From the NCBI RefSeq assembly GCF_900640175.1, contig NZ_CAAAJC010000008.1, forward strand, positions 1 to 64,000: 64,000 nt of DNA, in the 5' to 3' direction. A model generated the notes under the pieces. It ran no database searches. It saw only the letters and a program-made list of their open reading frames with translations, and was not told where the DNA came from. Made by a program: the position numbers and the translations under genes. Positions 63,509 to 64,000 of this stretch are shown piece after piece; position 1 is the stretch's first letter; each line of letters starts with the position of its first letter. Source of the stretch: Legionella sp. W10-070. Lineage in GTDB: Bacteria; Pseudomonadota; Gammaproteobacteria; Legionellales; Legionellaceae.

Positions 63509-63627
63509 TATACCCAAGGTACTTTAAAATGCTATATTTTTATACTATCCATTTTCCGTTCCCATCAAACGTTTGATGGTCAAAAAAATTGATTCTAAAC
63601 TTGGCATTTTAAAGTACCTTGGGTATA
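63509..63627. repeat. Palindromic element, 119 bases
   Basis: TATACCCAAGGTACTTTAAA plus ATGC (63509-63532) is perfectly inverted at 63604-63627. A second palindrome, CCATCAAACGTTTGATGG, sits near the middle (63562-63579). Non-coding. It takes up much of the gap 63314-63641 and ends 14 bases from the stop of the leftward gene at the window edge. Confidence 0.8.
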
Positions 63628-63641
63628 TATTACAAATTACC

Positions 63642-64000
63642 TTAGAATGGGAGGCCGTTAGAATAGCCTTTCTCCAGTTTTAACGTGCCAGGTATATTCA
63701 GCTCTTTATTAAAGCTGGTCACCTCTAATGCAACAACACTGGGTTTTACCCGGTTATTGTCATTAACAGACAATTTTATTTTAGCCTGGAGTTGCAGCAA
63801 AGGCGGACCTTCTTTACTTGTTGCGTCGGGTTCAACTGCGATTAAATCACCGGAACGGCTGTTAACAAAACATCGACCTTCAATGAGCATGGCATAACTG
63901 ACCATGCTAATATTCATAACAACCTTGCCGTCTTCAATGGTCCAGTTTGCTTCCAGTGATTTTGAGCTGAGATTGGCAGATCCAGGTTCGCCGCTATATT
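63642..64000 (-). CDS. C-terminal part of an unknown protein, cut by the window edge
   Basis: The frame stays open from the window end through residues such as SLEANWTIEDGKVVMNISM, so the true start lies beyond 64000; the ATG at 63917 is internal. The visible 119 residues alternate beta-like strands (IEGRCFVNSRSGDLIAVEP, LLQLQAKIKLSVNDNNRV, SVVALEVTSFN). No family recognised. Confidence 0.55.
   Translation of the reverse strand, partial: YSGEPGSANLSSKSLEANWTIEDGKVVMNISMVSYAMLIEGRCFVNSRSGDLIAVEPDATSKEGPPLLQLQAKIKLSVNDNNRVKPSVVALEVTSFNKELNIPGTLKLEKGYSNGLPF

Overview
The window looks like chromosome from a Legionella-type gammaproteobacterium. The core gene order is gammaproteobacterial (dprA-smg-topA facing def-fmt-rsmB; radC facing coaBC-dut-algC). 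The accessory genes carry eukaryotic-like modules typical of Dot/Icm effector repertoires: a Ykt6-like R-SNARE with a C-terminal CaaX box, an F-box protein, a NADAR protein and a Sel1-repeat protein. No tRNA, rRNA, CRISPR array or complete insertion sequence was seen. Species cannot be fixed from the sequence alone.

Region 1 (about 200-10750) is visibly AT-rich and looks acquired. A receiver-domain gene and an XRE-type regulator point left. A sigma70-like promoter overlapping two direct repeats points right into a roughly 9 kb co-directional block. The block encodes a stand-alone Lon-like (S16) protease domain, a secreted beta-helix-like protein, a small Lys/Gly/Asp-rich peptide, a paired set of an inactive-looking and an active-looking ATP-grasp protein, a decayed and an intact double-glycine precursor peptide, an MvdD-like ATP-grasp ligase, a secreted HEAT-repeat protein, an HlyD-type adaptor and a C39-peptidase ABC exporter. 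I read it as a graspetide-like RiPP system with dedicated leader cleavage and export, possibly joined to a second ATP-grasp peptide system.

Region 2 (10986-31556) is mostly housekeeping: topA, smg, dprA, def, fmt, rsmB, a CPBP-like membrane protein, a Sel1 protein, a solitary parB-like gene behind a MITE-like palindrome, a PBP4-type dacB, an AhpD-like protein, a dsbB pair, two flavoproteins, radC, coaBC, dut and algC.

Region 3 (31648-45351) holds a TPR-methyltransferase, an ElaA-like acetyltransferase and rdgB, then a HAD phosphatase and one 2928-residue FAAL-ACP-KS-AT-KR-ACP-C-C megasynthase. A decayed rdgB fragment lies on the far side, so the biosynthetic gene sits between two rdgB-derived direct repeats. 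The Ykt6-like SNARE gene ends inside that remnant.

Region 4 (45492-64000) is accessory: a NADAR protein, two SulP transporters (one overlapping a beta carbonic anhydrase), a universal stress protein, an apparently 5'-truncated protein, two paralogous unknown proteins, a LysR/VOC divergent pair, hutH, an exported protein, a triple YbjQ-domain protein, an F-box protein and an unknown C-terminal fragment. Several palindromic repeat elements are scattered here.
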